Below, one piece after another: positions 7,817 to 17,699 of a stretch of DNA of 64,000 nucleotides. The DNA is taken from positions 3,224,001 to 3,288,000 of the forward strand of contig OZ251531.1 of assembly GCA_965243185.1 (NCBI GenBank), written 5' to 3'. Position 1 is the stretch's first letter; each line of letters starts with the position of its first letter. This DNA is from CBDBCU01 sp965243185. GTDB lineage: Bacteria; Chloroflexota; Dehalococcoidia; Lucifugimonadales; UBA3495. The notes beneath the pieces were generated by a model, which saw only the letters and a list, made by a program, of their open reading frames with translations, made no database searches and was not told the origin of the DNA. The translations under genes were made by a program, and so were the position numbers.

Positions 7817-9613
7817 ATGGCCATCGCCCCCGACCGGGACACCGCAAAAAGCATCCCCTGGCTGACTTGGCATCCGGCCGCTTTTGACCGGGCGCAGCAA
7901 GCGGATAAGCCTATCCTGCTCGCCATTTCCGCCGTCTGGTGCTACTGGTGCCAGGTGATGGAGCAGACCACTTATGCTGACCCGGCCGTAGTGGATTTCA
8001 TCACCGATAACTTTGTGCCGGTAATGGTGGACAACGACCACCGCCCGGAGGTGAACGCCCGCTACAATGTGGGCGGTTGGCCGACTACCGCCCTGCTGAC
8101 GCCGCACGGCGGCTCCATTGCCGGGGCTACTTACCTGCCGCCCGACCAGCTGCTGGCTATGCTCTCCGAAGTGCGCCGCGCCTACGCCGAGGACAAGCCC
8201 GGCTTGTATGACCAGGCCGCCCAGTTGCAGCGACAGCGGCAGGAATATGTCCACCGGGCCGCCGCCGGCCCGGAACTGACCCACCGCCAAGTTGACCGCA
8301 TCGCCCGCCGCATCGCCGGCGTCTATGATGCCCGCCACGGCGGCTTTGGCGATGCGCCCAAATTTCCCGCCGCCCCCATCCTGCAATTCCTGCTCCACTG
8401 CTGCCGCACCACCGGGGAAAAGTTTTACCGGGCAATGCTGACCAAAACCCTCGACGCTATGCTGGACGGCGAACTTTACGATAGCGTAGATGGCGGCTTT
8501 TTCCGCTACTGCGCCCAAGCCGATTGGACCGAAGCCCAGCACGAAAAGCTGCTCGAGGATAATATCGGCTTGTCCCGGGTTTTCCTCGACGCCGCCCTCC
8601 TGTTGGCTAACCCCCAATACCGCCAGGCCGCCGTCAAAACCATTGACTACCTGCTGACCGCCCTCTACTGCGAAAAAGCCGGCGGGTTCCGCGGCAGTCA
8701 AGGCGCGCACTCCGACTACTTCGCCCAACCGCCGCAAGTCCGGCAATCCCAGGAACCGCCGCCGGTCGATACCTACTGCTACGCCGCCGCCAGTCTGCAA
8801 GCCGTTTCCCTGCTTCTGGAAGCATCCTGGAAACTGCCGCGCCCCGAACTGACCAAGCCGGCTTTGCAAGTCCTCGATAATCTAGCCGGCCAAGCCGCCA
8901 CCGGCCGCTTGCCCCACGCCTTCGACCCAGCCGGCCAACCTTCGCCGCAGCTGCCGGAAAGCGGCGATTTGCTAATGGATTGGGCGGCCCTGCTCAACGC
9001 CTTGACCGACGCTTACCACTGTTGCCCCCAGCGTCCCGACTACTTGCCGCAAGCGGTAGCCGCCGCCGCCGCACTGGAAACCCGCTTTGCCGACCGCAGC
9101 CGCGGCGCTTTCTTTGACACCGCGCTAGACCCGGCCGCCGCCGGCAATCTGCGCATCCGGGAAAAGCCCTTGCCGGAAAATGTCGCCGCCGCCCTGGGTC
9201 TATTGAAACTGCATCACGCCACCGGGGAAAGCCAATATCAGCAGCGCGCCGAAAGCGTCCTCAGCGCTTTTGTCGAAGCCAACCGGGACTATGGCGAACA
9301 CGCCGCCGGCTATGCCGTTGCCGTCGACCGTTTCCTGCACCCGCCCCTGGAAATCACTATAGACGGCAACCCTGACGCCGCCGATTATGCCGCTATGGCC
9401 CAAGCCGCCGCCCGTATCGACTACCCCAATGTCATCATCAAACCGAACCTTGCCAACGGCGGCGACAGCCCCGTTCAAGCCCACATCTGCCTTGCTGCCA
9501 TCTGTTTCCCACCGGTCAGCCAACCGTCGGACTTGGCTAAATCAGCCGCCGAAGCTCTGTCCGGCTCCCCCAGTCCCATCGAGAACATCTTTGAGCGATT
9601 TGCCGGCTTTTAG
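7817..9613 (+). CDS. Thioredoxin-domain DUF255 protein (YyaL-like)
   Basis: A protein of about 598 residues. An N-terminal thioredoxin-fold DUF255 domain contains WCYWCQVMEQTTY, with a CxxC where family members usually have CHWCHVM. It is followed by a long alpha-helical region like (alpha/alpha)6 barrels of sugar-epimerase type. I start it at ATG 7817 because the frame upstream lacks domain character; a TTG at 7793 is possible. The family is widespread but its function is not established. It may be a redox or carbohydrate-related enzyme. It lies 55 nt before aspS on the same strand. Confidence 0.85.
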   Translation: MAIAPDRDTAKSIPWLTWHPAAFDRAQQADKPILLAISAVWCYWCQVMEQTTYADPAVVDFITDNFVPVMVDNDHRPEVNARYNVGGWPTTALLTPHGGSIAGATYLPPDQLLAMLSEVRRAYAEDKPGLYDQAAQLQRQRQEYVHRAAAGPELTHRQVDRIARRIAGVYDARHGGFGDAPKFPAAPILQFLLHCCRTTGEKFYRAMLTKTLDAMLDGELYDSVDGGFFRYCAQADWTEAQHEKLLEDNIGLSRVFLDAALLLANPQYRQAAVKTIDYLLTALYCEKAGGFRGSQGAHSDYFAQPPQVRQSQEPPPVDTYCYAAASLQAVSLLLEASWKLPRPELTKPALQVLDNLAGQAATGRLPHAFDPAGQPSPQLPESGDLLMDWAALLNALTDAYHCCPQRPDYLPQAVAAAAALETRFADRSRGAFFDTALDPAAAGNLRIREKPLPENVAAALGLLKLHHATGESQYQQRAESVLSAFVEANRDYGEHAAGYAVAVDRFLHPPLEITIDGNPDAADYAAMAQAAARIDYPNVIIKPNLANGGDSPVQAHICLAAICFPPVSQPSDLAKSAAEALSGSPSPIENIFERFAGF

Positions 9614-9668
9614 CCCCTTGACTTTTTACCGTTCCGGGGCTGAAACCGCGCCATCAGGAGGCCATCCG

Positions 9669-11456
9669 CTGAAAAGCGTGAACTGCAACGACCTTTCCGC
9701 AGCCCACATCGGCCAGCAGCATACTCTAGCTGGCTGGGTCAGCCGCCGCCGCGACCACGGCGGGATAATTTTCGTTGACCTGCGCGACCGTTCCGGCATC
9801 GTGCAAGTGGTCTTTAACCCGGAACTGGCCCCGGCCGCCAGCCAGACCGCCGAACAGCTGCGCTCCGAATGGGTCATCAGCGTACAAGGCACGGTAACCC
9901 GCCGTCCTGCCGGCTCCGAAAACCCGGCCCTGGCTACCGGCGACATCGAAGTTATGGCCCAAGAAGTAACCGCCCTTAACTCCTCCCTCACGCCGCCCTT
10001 TTACATTACCGACGATGTGGACGCCGACGAAAGCCTGCGCCTCAAATACCGCTACCTCGACTTGCGCCGCCCCCAAATGCAGCGCAACTTGACCCTGCGC
10101 CATCAGGTCGTCAAGTATATCCGCGACTTCCTCGACGCCCGCGGCTTTCTGGAAATTGAAACCCCCATCCTGATTAAAAGCACCCCGGAAGGGGCGCGGG
10201 ATTACCTGGTGCCGAGCCGCCTGCAAAAAGGCAGCTTTTACGCCCTGCCCCAATCGCCGCAGCAGTTGAAACAATTGCTGATGGTCTCCGGCGTGGAGCG
10301 CTACTTTCAGATTGCCCGCTGCTTCCGGGACGAGGATTTGCGCGCCGACCGGCAGCCCGAGTTCACCCAGCTGGACCTGGAAATGAGCTTCGTCAGTCAA
10401 GAGGATGTGCTGCAACTGACTGAGGAACTTTACACCGGGATGGTCGAAACTTTGACCCCGGAAAAAACCTTGCTCCAACCCTTCCCGCGCTTGTCTTACG
10501 CCGATGCAATGGCCCGCTACGGCAGCGACAAACCCGATTTGCGCTTCGGCTTGGAACTGACCGCAGTAACCGACTTGGCCGGGGAAACCGATTTCCGGGT
10601 GTTCCAAAATGTCATTGCCCAGGGCGGCATTGTCAAGGGACTGGTCGCCCCCGGTCAAGCCCACTACACCGGTTCCGAAATGCGCCGCCTCGAGGAAACG
10701 GCCAAGGAGTTCGGCGCCGGGGGAATGAGTCATCTCCGCTTGCAAGGCGACGGTTCCCTCGAAAGCATCCCCGAAACCCACATCCTGCTCTCCCCCGGCT
10801 TGCGGATGCCCGCCGAATGGAGCCGCCGCTTGGCAACCCGGATGGGCGCAAAACCCGGCGACCTGATCCTGCTGATGGCCGGTCCCGCTAACCGGGTCAA
10901 CCTATGGCTCAGTGCCATGCGGAATCACTTGGGGGAACGCTTGGGCTTGATTGACGAAAATCAGCTTTCCTTTGCCTTCATCACCGACTTTCCCCTCTTT
11001 GATTGGGATGAAACTAACGGCCGCTGGGACTCCTCCCATCATCCCTTTACCGCCCCGGCTCCCGGCACAGAGGAGCAACTCGACGGGCCGGACTACGGCG
11101 GCATCGAATCCCAAGCCTACGACTTGGTTTGCAACGGCTCCGAACTGGCCAGCGGCAGCATCCGCATCCACCGCCGGGATTTGCAGGAAAAGATTTTCGG
11201 TATCCTCGGCTACAACAAAGAGCAAGTAGCGGAACGCTTCGGCCACATCCTCGAAGCCTTCGAGTACGGCGCGCCGCCCCACGGCGGCATTGCTCCCGGC
11301 ATCGACCGCCTCGTCACCCTCCTGGCCGGCGCCGCTTCCATCCGTGATGTCATCGCCTTTCCCAAAACCCAAAGCGGTTCCGACTTGCTCTTTGGCGCGC
11401 CGGCTCCGGTGGACGCCGCCCAACTGCGCGACTTGTCCCTGCGGCTCGCCGAATAG
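9669..11456 (+). CDS. aspS: Aspartyl-tRNA synthetase
   Basis: A class II tRNA synthetase of about 595 residues. The N-terminal OB-fold anticodon domain has HTLAGWVSRRRDHGGIIFVD, then class II motif 2 (FRDEDLRADRQPEFTQLDLE), a GAD insert, and motif 3 (GIAPGIDRLVTLL). It charges tRNA-Asp; whether it also charges tRNA-Asn is not decidable here. No ATG fits the N-terminus. A perfect AGGAGG (9656-9661) is 7 nt before an in-frame CTG (9669), which is my start. The alternative is GTG at 9678, with a long 16-nt spacing. Confidence 0.93.
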   Translation: MKSVNCNDLSAAHIGQQHTLAGWVSRRRDHGGIIFVDLRDRSGIVQVVFNPELAPAASQTAEQLRSEWVISVQGTVTRRPAGSENPALATGDIEVMAQEVTALNSSLTPPFYITDDVDADESLRLKYRYLDLRRPQMQRNLTLRHQVVKYIRDFLDARGFLEIETPILIKSTPEGARDYLVPSRLQKGSFYALPQSPQQLKQLLMVSGVERYFQIARCFRDEDLRADRQPEFTQLDLEMSFVSQEDVLQLTEELYTGMVETLTPEKTLLQPFPRLSYADAMARYGSDKPDLRFGLELTAVTDLAGETDFRVFQNVIAQGGIVKGLVAPGQAHYTGSEMRRLEETAKEFGAGGMSHLRLQGDGSLESIPETHILLSPGLRMPAEWSRRLATRMGAKPGDLILLMAGPANRVNLWLSAMRNHLGERLGLIDENQLSFAFITDFPLFDWDETNGRWDSSHHPFTAPAPGTEEQLDGPDYGGIESQAYDLVCNGSELASGSIRIHRRDLQEKIFGILGYNKEQVAERFGHILEAFEYGAPPHGGIAPGIDRLVTLLAGAASIRDVIAFPKTQSGSDLLFGAPAPVDAAQLRDLSLRLAE

Positions 11457-11535
11457 CCGCCGCTTAACTTCCCCGGAGAAACCCGGTAACTGCCGGCCCG
11501 ACCAATCCCGTATCGCACATCAGGAGGTAACGGTA

Positions 11536-12732
11536 ATGCCCGCTAATTCCTTCAACTACGACAGCCTCTATTCCCGCAACTCGGTAGCCGTTGCCCGCGG
11601 CGAAAACCGCCACGCCAAGTACGACTTTGCCGTAGCCTATCCCGACCCGGATACCCTGCCGCTGACCGGCTTGGCTGACTCCCTGCGGACAGCTCTGGAA
11701 CGGGAAGGGCGCGATTTGGCCCTCTATCCCGTTTCCGCCGGCTTGCCCTCCCTCCGCGAGTGGCTGGCTGAAAAGCTGGCCCAGGACCGCCAGATGACCG
11801 TCAGCCCGGAGGATATTGTCCTCACTTCCGGCTCCGGCGAGGCCATCGCCATGCTCATCGGCGCATTGACCGACCCGGGCGATGTGCTGCTGACCGAGGA
11901 ATATGTCTATCTGGGGACTTTGCGGGCTATGCAGCGTTTCGGGGCTGATGTCCGCAGTCTCAAGTGCGACCAGGAGGGCATCCTCCCGGAGGAACTGGAA
12001 TCTACCCTTGCCGACCTGACCGCCCAGGGCAAAAAGGTCAAGTTCCTCTACACCATCCCGGTCTTTCAGAACCCCCTGGGCTGGACGATGACTTTGGAAC
12101 GGCGCATTAAAACCCTGGAAATCACTTCCCGCTACGGGGTGCCGGTCTTGGAGGATGACTGTTATGTTGACCTCCGCTTTGAGGGTGAGGATGTTGCCTC
12201 TTTCCACTCTTTGGATGATACCGGGCGGGTGTTGTATGTCGGCTCCTTTTCCAAAATCGTCGCCCCCGGGATGCGCCTCGGCTATCTGGTCGCCCCTTCC
12301 GCTGTAATCCAGCGGGCCCTGAGTTTCAAGGGCGGTGGCGGCGTCAACCAGTTCGCCGCCCTGGCCGTGCAGGAATATGTCAAAGGCAACCTCGACGCCC
12401 ACATTGCCGAACAGAACCAGTCCCTCCGGGTCAAGCGGGACGCAATGTTGGCCGCCCTGGGCGAAAACTTTGGCGACGCCGCCCAATGGAGCAAGCCCGA
12501 AGGCGGCCTCTACATCTGGCTCGAAATGCCGGAAGGCACCGACCTGGCCGCCCTGCAAGAGCAAGTCTTTCAGCAGGGCGTCGGCTACTACAACGGCACC
12601 ATGTTCTCCCCGGAAGGCCGCGGCGCCAACTGCGCCCGCCTCTGTTTCGGCCACCCCACCGCCGACCATGTTTCCGAGGGCGTAGCCGAACTGGCCCGCA
12701 TCCTCGCCGGCCACGGCGTTTTGCGCGGATAG
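11536..12732 (+). CDS. PLP-dependent class I/II aminotransferase
   Basis: A 398-residue fold-type I aminotransferase, closest in style to the LysN/2-aminoadipate or MocR-aminotransferase group. ATG 11536 follows a strong AGGAGG. Visible motifs are LTSGSGEAIAMLIGALTDPG, NPLGWTM (substrate carboxylate region) and the Schiff-base lysine in YVGSFSKIVAPGMRLGYLVA. The C-terminal domain has SKPEGGLYIWLEMPEG. The amino donor and acceptor are unknown; branched-chain, aromatic or aminoadipate substrates are possible. There is no DNA-binding domain, so it is an enzyme and not a MocR regulator. Confidence 0.88.
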   Translation: MPANSFNYDSLYSRNSVAVARGENRHAKYDFAVAYPDPDTLPLTGLADSLRTALEREGRDLALYPVSAGLPSLREWLAEKLAQDRQMTVSPEDIVLTSGSGEAIAMLIGALTDPGDVLLTEEYVYLGTLRAMQRFGADVRSLKCDQEGILPEELESTLADLTAQGKKVKFLYTIPVFQNPLGWTMTLERRIKTLEITSRYGVPVLEDDCYVDLRFEGEDVASFHSLDDTGRVLYVGSFSKIVAPGMRLGYLVAPSAVIQRALSFKGGGGVNQFAALAVQEYVKGNLDAHIAEQNQSLRVKRDAMLAALGENFGDAAQWSKPEGGLYIWLEMPEGTDLAALQEQVFQQGVGYYNGTMFSPEGRGANCARLCFGHPTADHVSEGVAELARILAGHGVLRG

Positions 12733-12824
12733 GCTCGATTAGTTCCACCATTCATTGCGCCATCCTTGCGGCTACCACCGCCAGGATGGCGGCCGCCCGC
12801 ATCGTCCCGGTTAAGCCCCTATGG

Positions 12825-12830
12825 TAAAAT
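12825..12830 (+). promoter_or_regulatory. -10 element giving a likely leaderless mRNA
   Basis: TAAAAT at 12825-12830 ends 9 nt before the ATG at 12840. No SD precedes that ATG, so transcription would begin at or next to the start codon. The -35 region is unclear. Confidence 0.35.
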
Positions 12831-12839
12831 GCGGCCGCT

Positions 12840-15528
12840 ATGCTGCGCCCTACCTACCCCATCCCCTTTACCCCCAACCTTTCCTCCCTTAGCCGGTTAG
12901 CCCCGGCTTTCCTGACCCACCACAGCTGGGCGCTGCTGATTTCCGCCCTGTTCCTGCTGGTCGGACTGGTCGTGTTCGACGACTACGGCGTTACTTCGGA
13001 CGAGGCATCCCAGCGCGAAATCGGCGTCTTGACCCTTGACTACGCCTTGGGCCAGAGCGATGAATTACTGCGGGATTGGGAAAAAGTGTACGGCCCGGCC
13101 GTGGAAGTGCCGTTGCTCTTGGCCGAGCGCGCTTTGGGCTTGACCAACTACCGCGACATCTACCTGAGCCGCCATATCCTGTCTCACCTGCTCTTTATTG
13201 TCGGCGGCTTTTTCGGCTACCTGCTAATCTATCGCCTCTCCGGCCGCCGCGGCCTCGCCCTCTTTGCCCTGCTCTTTTTTCTCCTCTGGCCCCGCATCTA
13301 TGCCCATTCCTATTTCAACACCAAAGACGTCCCCCTCGCCGCCATACTGCTGATTGCCCTGTATCTGGTACACCGGGCATTTCGACGGGACACCGTAGCG
13401 GCCTTCCTCCTCTGCGGCATCGGCGTCGGGCTGCTGACCAACGTCCGCCTGATGGGAATGATGCTCTTTCCCGCCGTCGTCGCCATGCGCGGCTTGGACT
13501 TGCTCTTTGCCCCCCCCCCCCCCCCCCCCGCGAAAACACATCCTCCTGACCGGCGGCGCCTTTATCTTGGCCGCCCTTTTGACCCTGTACGCCACTTGGC
13601 CCTGGCTCTGGGCCAACCCCATCGGACACTTCCGCGAAGCCTTCACCACCCTGTCCAACTTCCCCAACGCCTACTTCAACCTCTTTCAGGGTGAATTCGT
13701 CTATTCCGAGGAAATACCCCCGCGCTACGCCCCCACCTGGCTTGCCCTTACCTATCCCCCGGCCGTACTCTTATTGGGTCTGCTCGGATTAGCGACCCTC
13801 TGTTGGCGCGGCATCGCCAAGCCCGGCGCAATCTTTCGCAACACCGAAGTCCGTTTCGCTTTCCTGCTGTTGGCGGCTTTTGCCGGGCCGCTGCTGGCCG
13901 TAGTCCTGCTGGACGCCCATCTTTACGGCGGACAGCGGCATCTCTTTTTCGTCTATGCCCCCTTCTCCCTGCTGGCGGTATTGGGCATCAAATGGCTGAG
14001 CGCCGCCTTTAAGTCCCGGCCTTGGCGCGCCGGGTTGTACGGACTGGCCGGACTGAGCGCGGCCTTGCTGGCCCTGCAACTGACGCAGCTGCATCCCCTG
14101 CAAAACCTCTACTTCAACCCCTTGGCCGACCGCAAAACCCCGGAACATTTACGCAGCCATTACGATTGGGACTACCACTCTATGGCCTACTATGAAGGCA
14201 TCAAATGGCTGCTCCAGGCTTACCCCGACCGACAATTGGTCGTTAGCTCCGACCAGACAATCAGCCACCGGTTTTTACCGCCCGACGCCCGCGCCCGCGT
14301 CTGGCTCGTCGACTCCGGCGCCGCCGACTTTTACCTCACCGCCCACCGCAAGCGGGCCCTGGATACCGGAGAACCCCGCCGCTTCTCCAACCCCCTCCAT
14401 ACCCGCCAAATCTACAACAACACCATCCTCAGCGTAGTAACAACGGCGGACATCAACGCCCGGCGCCGGGCTGAATACCAACAATTGGCCGCCGCCGGCC
14501 CGGCCGCCCGTTCCGACTTCGATTTATACCTTAACGGCCGCGTCTTGACCTATGTTCAGGAAACTTGCGCCTACCACGGTCAGTGGCTCTCCTTGGGCAT
14601 CCTGCCTCAAAACCCGGCTGATGTTCCCCGCCGTACCCGCGACACCCGGGGCTACGCCAGCTATGCCGTCAAACTCTTTCCCCATGTCGTCGACCACTTC
14701 GACGGCAAGTGCGCCTCCGCTTTCATCCTGCCTTCCTACCCCATCGCCGCCATCACCACCGGCGAAAGCCAGGTCTGGCAAGCCCAAATCTATCTGGACT
14801 TGCCTAAATACCGCGCCGCCTACGACCGAATAACCGCCGGCCCGCCGGCCACCTCAGCTCTCTTTGACCTCTACCTTGCGGACGACACCCTGTCTTATGT
14901 TAAGGAACCTTGCGCCGCTACCGATGTCGAGCAACCCTTCTTTCTCGATATAATCCCCCAAGACCCCGCCGATCTGCCCGAAAGTCGCCGGGAACTCGGC
15001 TTCGCCTCCTTTGGCTTTAACTTCCCCTTTCCCCACGGCCGGTTGTTTGACGGCAAGTGTCTGGCCACCTTTCCCTTGCCCGACTACCCCATCAAGGAAA
15101 TCCGCACCGGCCAGTTTGATGCTGAAAAAAGCCTCTGGAAGGCCACCGTCTACGCCGACCTGGCCCAATACCGCGCCGCCTACCAGTCCCTTGTCTCCCG
15201 TCAACCCACCCACCGCGCCATCTTTAACCTGTACCACCAAGGCCAGCAATTAAGCTATGTCCAGGAAAACTGCGCCCCGGCCGCGGCCGAAACCCGCTTC
15301 TTTCTCCATCTGATTCCGGTCGAGGTCAATGACCTGCCTCCAGAGCGGCGGCCGTATGGCATGGACAATCTCGATTTTGACTTTTTCCAGCACGGCCGGC
15401 GTTTCGACGGCAAATGCCTCGCCATTGTCCCCTTGCCCGACTACCCCATCAAGGAAATCCGCACCGGCCAGTTCATCCCCGACGGCGGCCGAATCTGGGA
15501 AACCGCCTTTCCCGGTAGCGGCGGCTGA
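12840..15528 (+). CDS. Multi-pass membrane glycosyltransferase-like protein, reading frame broken at a 20-C tract
   Basis: One gene read in two frames. 12840-13529 encodes the N-terminal half: a first TM helix, a DDYGVTSDEA motif resembling the acidic loop of GT-C/ArnT-PMT enzymes, and further TM helices. After a run of 20 C (13510-13529) the protein continues in the +1 frame (RKHILLTGGAFILAALLTLY) with more helices to about 14060. A globular exterior part follows, made of three ~115-residue repeats. With 19 or 22 C the frames join; with 20 the first frame ends at 13694. It probably transfers a lipid-linked sugar outside the membrane. The break is either a sequencing error or phase variation. 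Confidence 0.75.
13510..13529 (+). repeat. Homopolymer of 20 cytosines inside the glycosyltransferase gene
   Basis: Twenty uninterrupted C residues encode a proline run between transmembrane segments. The two halves of the gene are in different frames on either side. A length of 19 or 22 would fuse them. Confidence 0.95.
14458..15480 (+). repeat. Three tandem ~115-residue Cys-containing modules in the glycosyltransferase C-terminus
   Basis: Three copies begin near 14458, 14806 and 15160. Each has the pattern YxxAY, then FxLYxxxxxLxYVxExCA, FxLxIxPxxxxDxP, GxxFDGKCxAxxPLPxYPI. The last two copies share about 40 identical bases (15075-15115 and 15429-15469), pointing to recent duplication or gene conversion. 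Two conserved cysteines per module could form a disulfide. I do not recognise the domain. Confidence 0.75.
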
Positions 15529-15561
15529 ACCATAAACCGCCCGTAATGCCGCAAAAGAAAA

Positions 15562-15585
15562 GCCCGGACTGCAACCAGTCCGGGC
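15562..15585 (+). terminator. Hairpin terminator between convergent genes
   Basis: A perfect 10-bp stem (15562-15571 with 15576-15585) closes a CAAC loop. It is flanked by A-rich sequence on the left and pyrimidine-rich sequence on the right. It sits between the glycosyltransferase and FBP aldolase/phosphatase stops and could serve both strands. Confidence 0.65.
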
Positions 15586-15622
15586 CTCTCCCTTACCCTT
15601 TTCCCTAGCCGGGGAAAGCCGC

Positions 15623-16798
15623 CTAATCGCCGGCGGCCCCCGCCTTTTCCGGGATGCCGGCCCCGTGACCGTTGCGGAAAGCAAACCGGTCCACCAGATT
15701 GCCAATACTCTGCCGGAAACCGGAGTATTCCAGTTCCCCGTAAGGCAGCATCGCCGCCCCCGACCAGCCCTGCGACCGCATCTCAATCCCCTTCTGCTGC
15801 GCCAACTGCCGCACATAGTCCCAAGACTGATTGTCAAAAAAGTCGATGCTGGAGTCGGAAAAAGTGCCATCGGCCGCAATGGAAAAGCCCACGCAGGAAA
15901 CCAGCGGCAGGCAATACATTCCGGTCACCGGCGTGTTAATCGGCACCGGCATCAGCGGCATCACATGGGAACCCCGGGCATCCCCCCCAATGTAATGGGC
16001 CTTGGCGTAGGGGGAAGTCAGTTCCTCCGGCGCCGGGAAAATCCCTTGATTCCGCACCACCGCCACCGGGTCATCTTTGCCGGTGTAACTGCCGGCAATG
16101 TTGTGCAGCCGGGTCGCCGAAATGGCCGCCGCCATCTGTCCCGAATAGCGGGAAACGATGGAGTCAATGCCGAACCGTTCGTTATCCCGCAGCAGCACCG
16201 CCAGCTTGTAGTAATCCTCCGGCGCGTTCAGCGCAATCAGGCTGTCCCCCTCGGTGTTGTCCATATCGATGATGTTAAAGGTAAAGCCCTCGCTCAACCG
16301 CGGCAGCATCAGCCCGCCGCAATACATCGGGTCGGCAAAACCCAGGAACATCGGCAGGTTATAAGCCCCCGGCCCGCACTTGTCCGCCGCCAGCACCATA
16401 AAAGATTCCGCCGGCCGCAGCGGATTCGTCTTTACCGGGTCGTGGTCAAACTCCACCTCGGCCACCGCCGGCCCCGCCCCCCGAATGTTCCCCGACGGCG
16501 CATCCGCCAGCAAATCCTGTCCCGCCCCGTACAGCCCGTACTGCCGGGCAATGTCCGTCGCTTTCAGGAAAGTAGTCCACGCGAACTGGTGGACATCGGT
16601 ATCGTTAGCCCCCCGGGTGTGGGTGGTGGTCATACAAATGTCATCCCCGGTATGCCCCACATAGCCGTCAATCAGCAGCCCGCTGCTGATCGCATCCGCC
16701 ACCGCCGCCCGGGTCGCATCCATCATCCGCTCCGAGGGCTTGGTATGGCCGCCAATCGAGCCAACATCGGCTTTCAGTACCGAAATGGTGAGTTTCAT
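15623..16798 (-). CDS. Bifunctional fructose-1,6-bisphosphate aldolase/phosphatase (archaeal type)
   Basis: A 391-residue protein of the class V FBPase family. This gluconeogenic enzyme both condenses triose phosphates and dephosphorylates fructose-1,6-bisphosphate. ATG 16798 follows a good SD (GGAG). Conserved stretches include KADVGSIGGHTKPS, YVGHTGDDICM, the acidic metal-binding VEFDHDPVKTNP region, ADKCGPGAYNLP and YIGGDARGSHVMPLMPVP. The family is common in Archaea and in deep-branching or chemolithotrophic bacteria including Chloroflexota. Its presence suggests gluconeogenesis under carbon-limited growth. It is monocistronic with its own promoter. Confidence 0.93.
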   Translation of the reverse strand: MKLTISVLKADVGSIGGHTKPSERMMDATRAAVADAISSGLLIDGYVGHTGDDICMTTTHTRGANDTDVHQFAWTTFLKATDIARQYGLYGAGQDLLADAPSGNIRGAGPAVAEVEFDHDPVKTNPLRPAESFMVLAADKCGPGAYNLPMFLGFADPMYCGGLMLPRLSEGFTFNIIDMDNTEGDSLIALNAPEDYYKLAVLLRDNERFGIDSIVSRYSGQMAAAISATRLHNIAGSYTGKDDPVAVVRNQGIFPAPEELTSPYAKAHYIGGDARGSHVMPLMPVPINTPVTGMYCLPLVSCVGFSIAADGTFSDSSIDFFDNQSWDYVRQLAQQKGIEMRSQGWSGAAMLPYGELEYSGFRQSIGNLVDRFAFRNGHGAGIPEKAGAAGD

Positions 16799-16943
16799 AA
16801 CTCCTTTCTCCTTATTCCGCCCGCCCGGGGCAAACCCGGGCCCGGATTGCTTTGCCAACCGTAACAACCCGCCCTTTAACCGGTCAAGACCCGCCGGCAA
16901 GAGTCGGAACCATCGCCGATTTTACGCCTTTGCAACAGCCAGC

Positions 16944-16971
16944 ATTATAGCACATCCCCCTAGCCGGTCAA
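16944..16971 (-). promoter_or_regulatory. Promoter for the FBP aldolase/phosphatase gene
   Basis: On the minus strand TTGACC (16971-16966), a 16-nt spacer and a perfect TATAAT (16949-16944). The start codon is about 145 nt downstream. The 326-bp gap from here to the HEPN gene contains no other feature I can support. Confidence 0.6.
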
Positions 16972-17124
16972 ACCAACCGGTACTGCCTGCCGAAATCAGT
17001 GCGGCCAAGTCAGGGGCGTGGGCGATGATATTGGGGGCAGGCATCTGATATTCCCTTTGCCGGGAAGGGGTCGAAGTGCTATACGTGGCGAGGTTGCCGT
17101 CCGTTAGAGCCGGCGACCCTGCCG

Positions 17125-17685
17125 CTAGCTACCCGGGGATGAACGTCTGGCAATGTCCGCGCTGACCCTTTCCAAGTGGCTGCCAATGCTGCCGACAAAC
17201 TGGAGGGCTATTTTGTAGCTGGAGTAAATTTCTTCCATCGTCTTATCCAGCGGAAACTGGGCGTAATCCCCATGTGCCAATTTGTTACGCGTGTTGCCAA
17301 TTTCCAAGAACGCCCGAACGGCTTCCTGGTATTCGCTATGCTCGTTGGCATACCGGTTCATCGCTTGGTAAAACGCGTCGCCAAAATACCTAAAGAAGGT
17401 ATTGGCATTATTGGCGTCCCAAGCGAACAAAGTGCTGTAATGACGCCCAAACGATCGGCCCAGAACTAGCTGCTCCACCAATTCATTGCTGGAGGTAGAA
17501 TCACGTACAAAGCCGATAACTTGGCTTTGAACTTGATCCTCAAAATAACCCGCTACCGCCAGCAATAGCGACTTGCTAAAGGTTATCCTTAACGTCGTCT
17601 GAAGGGAAAGCTCGAATATATCTACTTTCCCAATCAGCTCTTGGAAGTCTTGGTAAAGCTCGTCAACCGGGGTCTCATCAGGCAA
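17125..17685 (-). CDS. HEPN-family protein (RiboL-PSP-HEPN/MAE_28990-like), putative RNase
   Basis: A 186-residue all-helical protein ending in a HEPN active-site motif, NTRNKLAHGDY, which contains the R-x4-H pair of metal-independent RNases. The overall layout (N-terminal helix, VEQLVLGRSFGRHYSTLF, FLEIGNTRNKLAHG) matches the MAE_28990/MAE_18760 group as I recall it. It lies 14 nt after the DUF262 gene on the same strand, so the two are one operon. HEPN proteins often act as toxins or effectors in anti-phage systems. Here DUF262 would be the partner. Confidence in HEPN is good, in the defence role moderate. Confidence 0.75.
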   Translation of the reverse strand: MPDETPVDELYQDFQELIGKVDIFELSLQTTLRITFSKSLLLAVAGYFEDQVQSQVIGFVRDSTSSNELVEQLVLGRSFGRHYSTLFAWDANNANTFFRYFGDAFYQAMNRYANEHSEYQEAVRAFLEIGNTRNKLAHGDYAQFPLDKTMEEIYSSYKIALQFVGSIGSHLERVSADIARRSSPGS

Positions 17686-17699
17686 AAGCGAACACCTCT

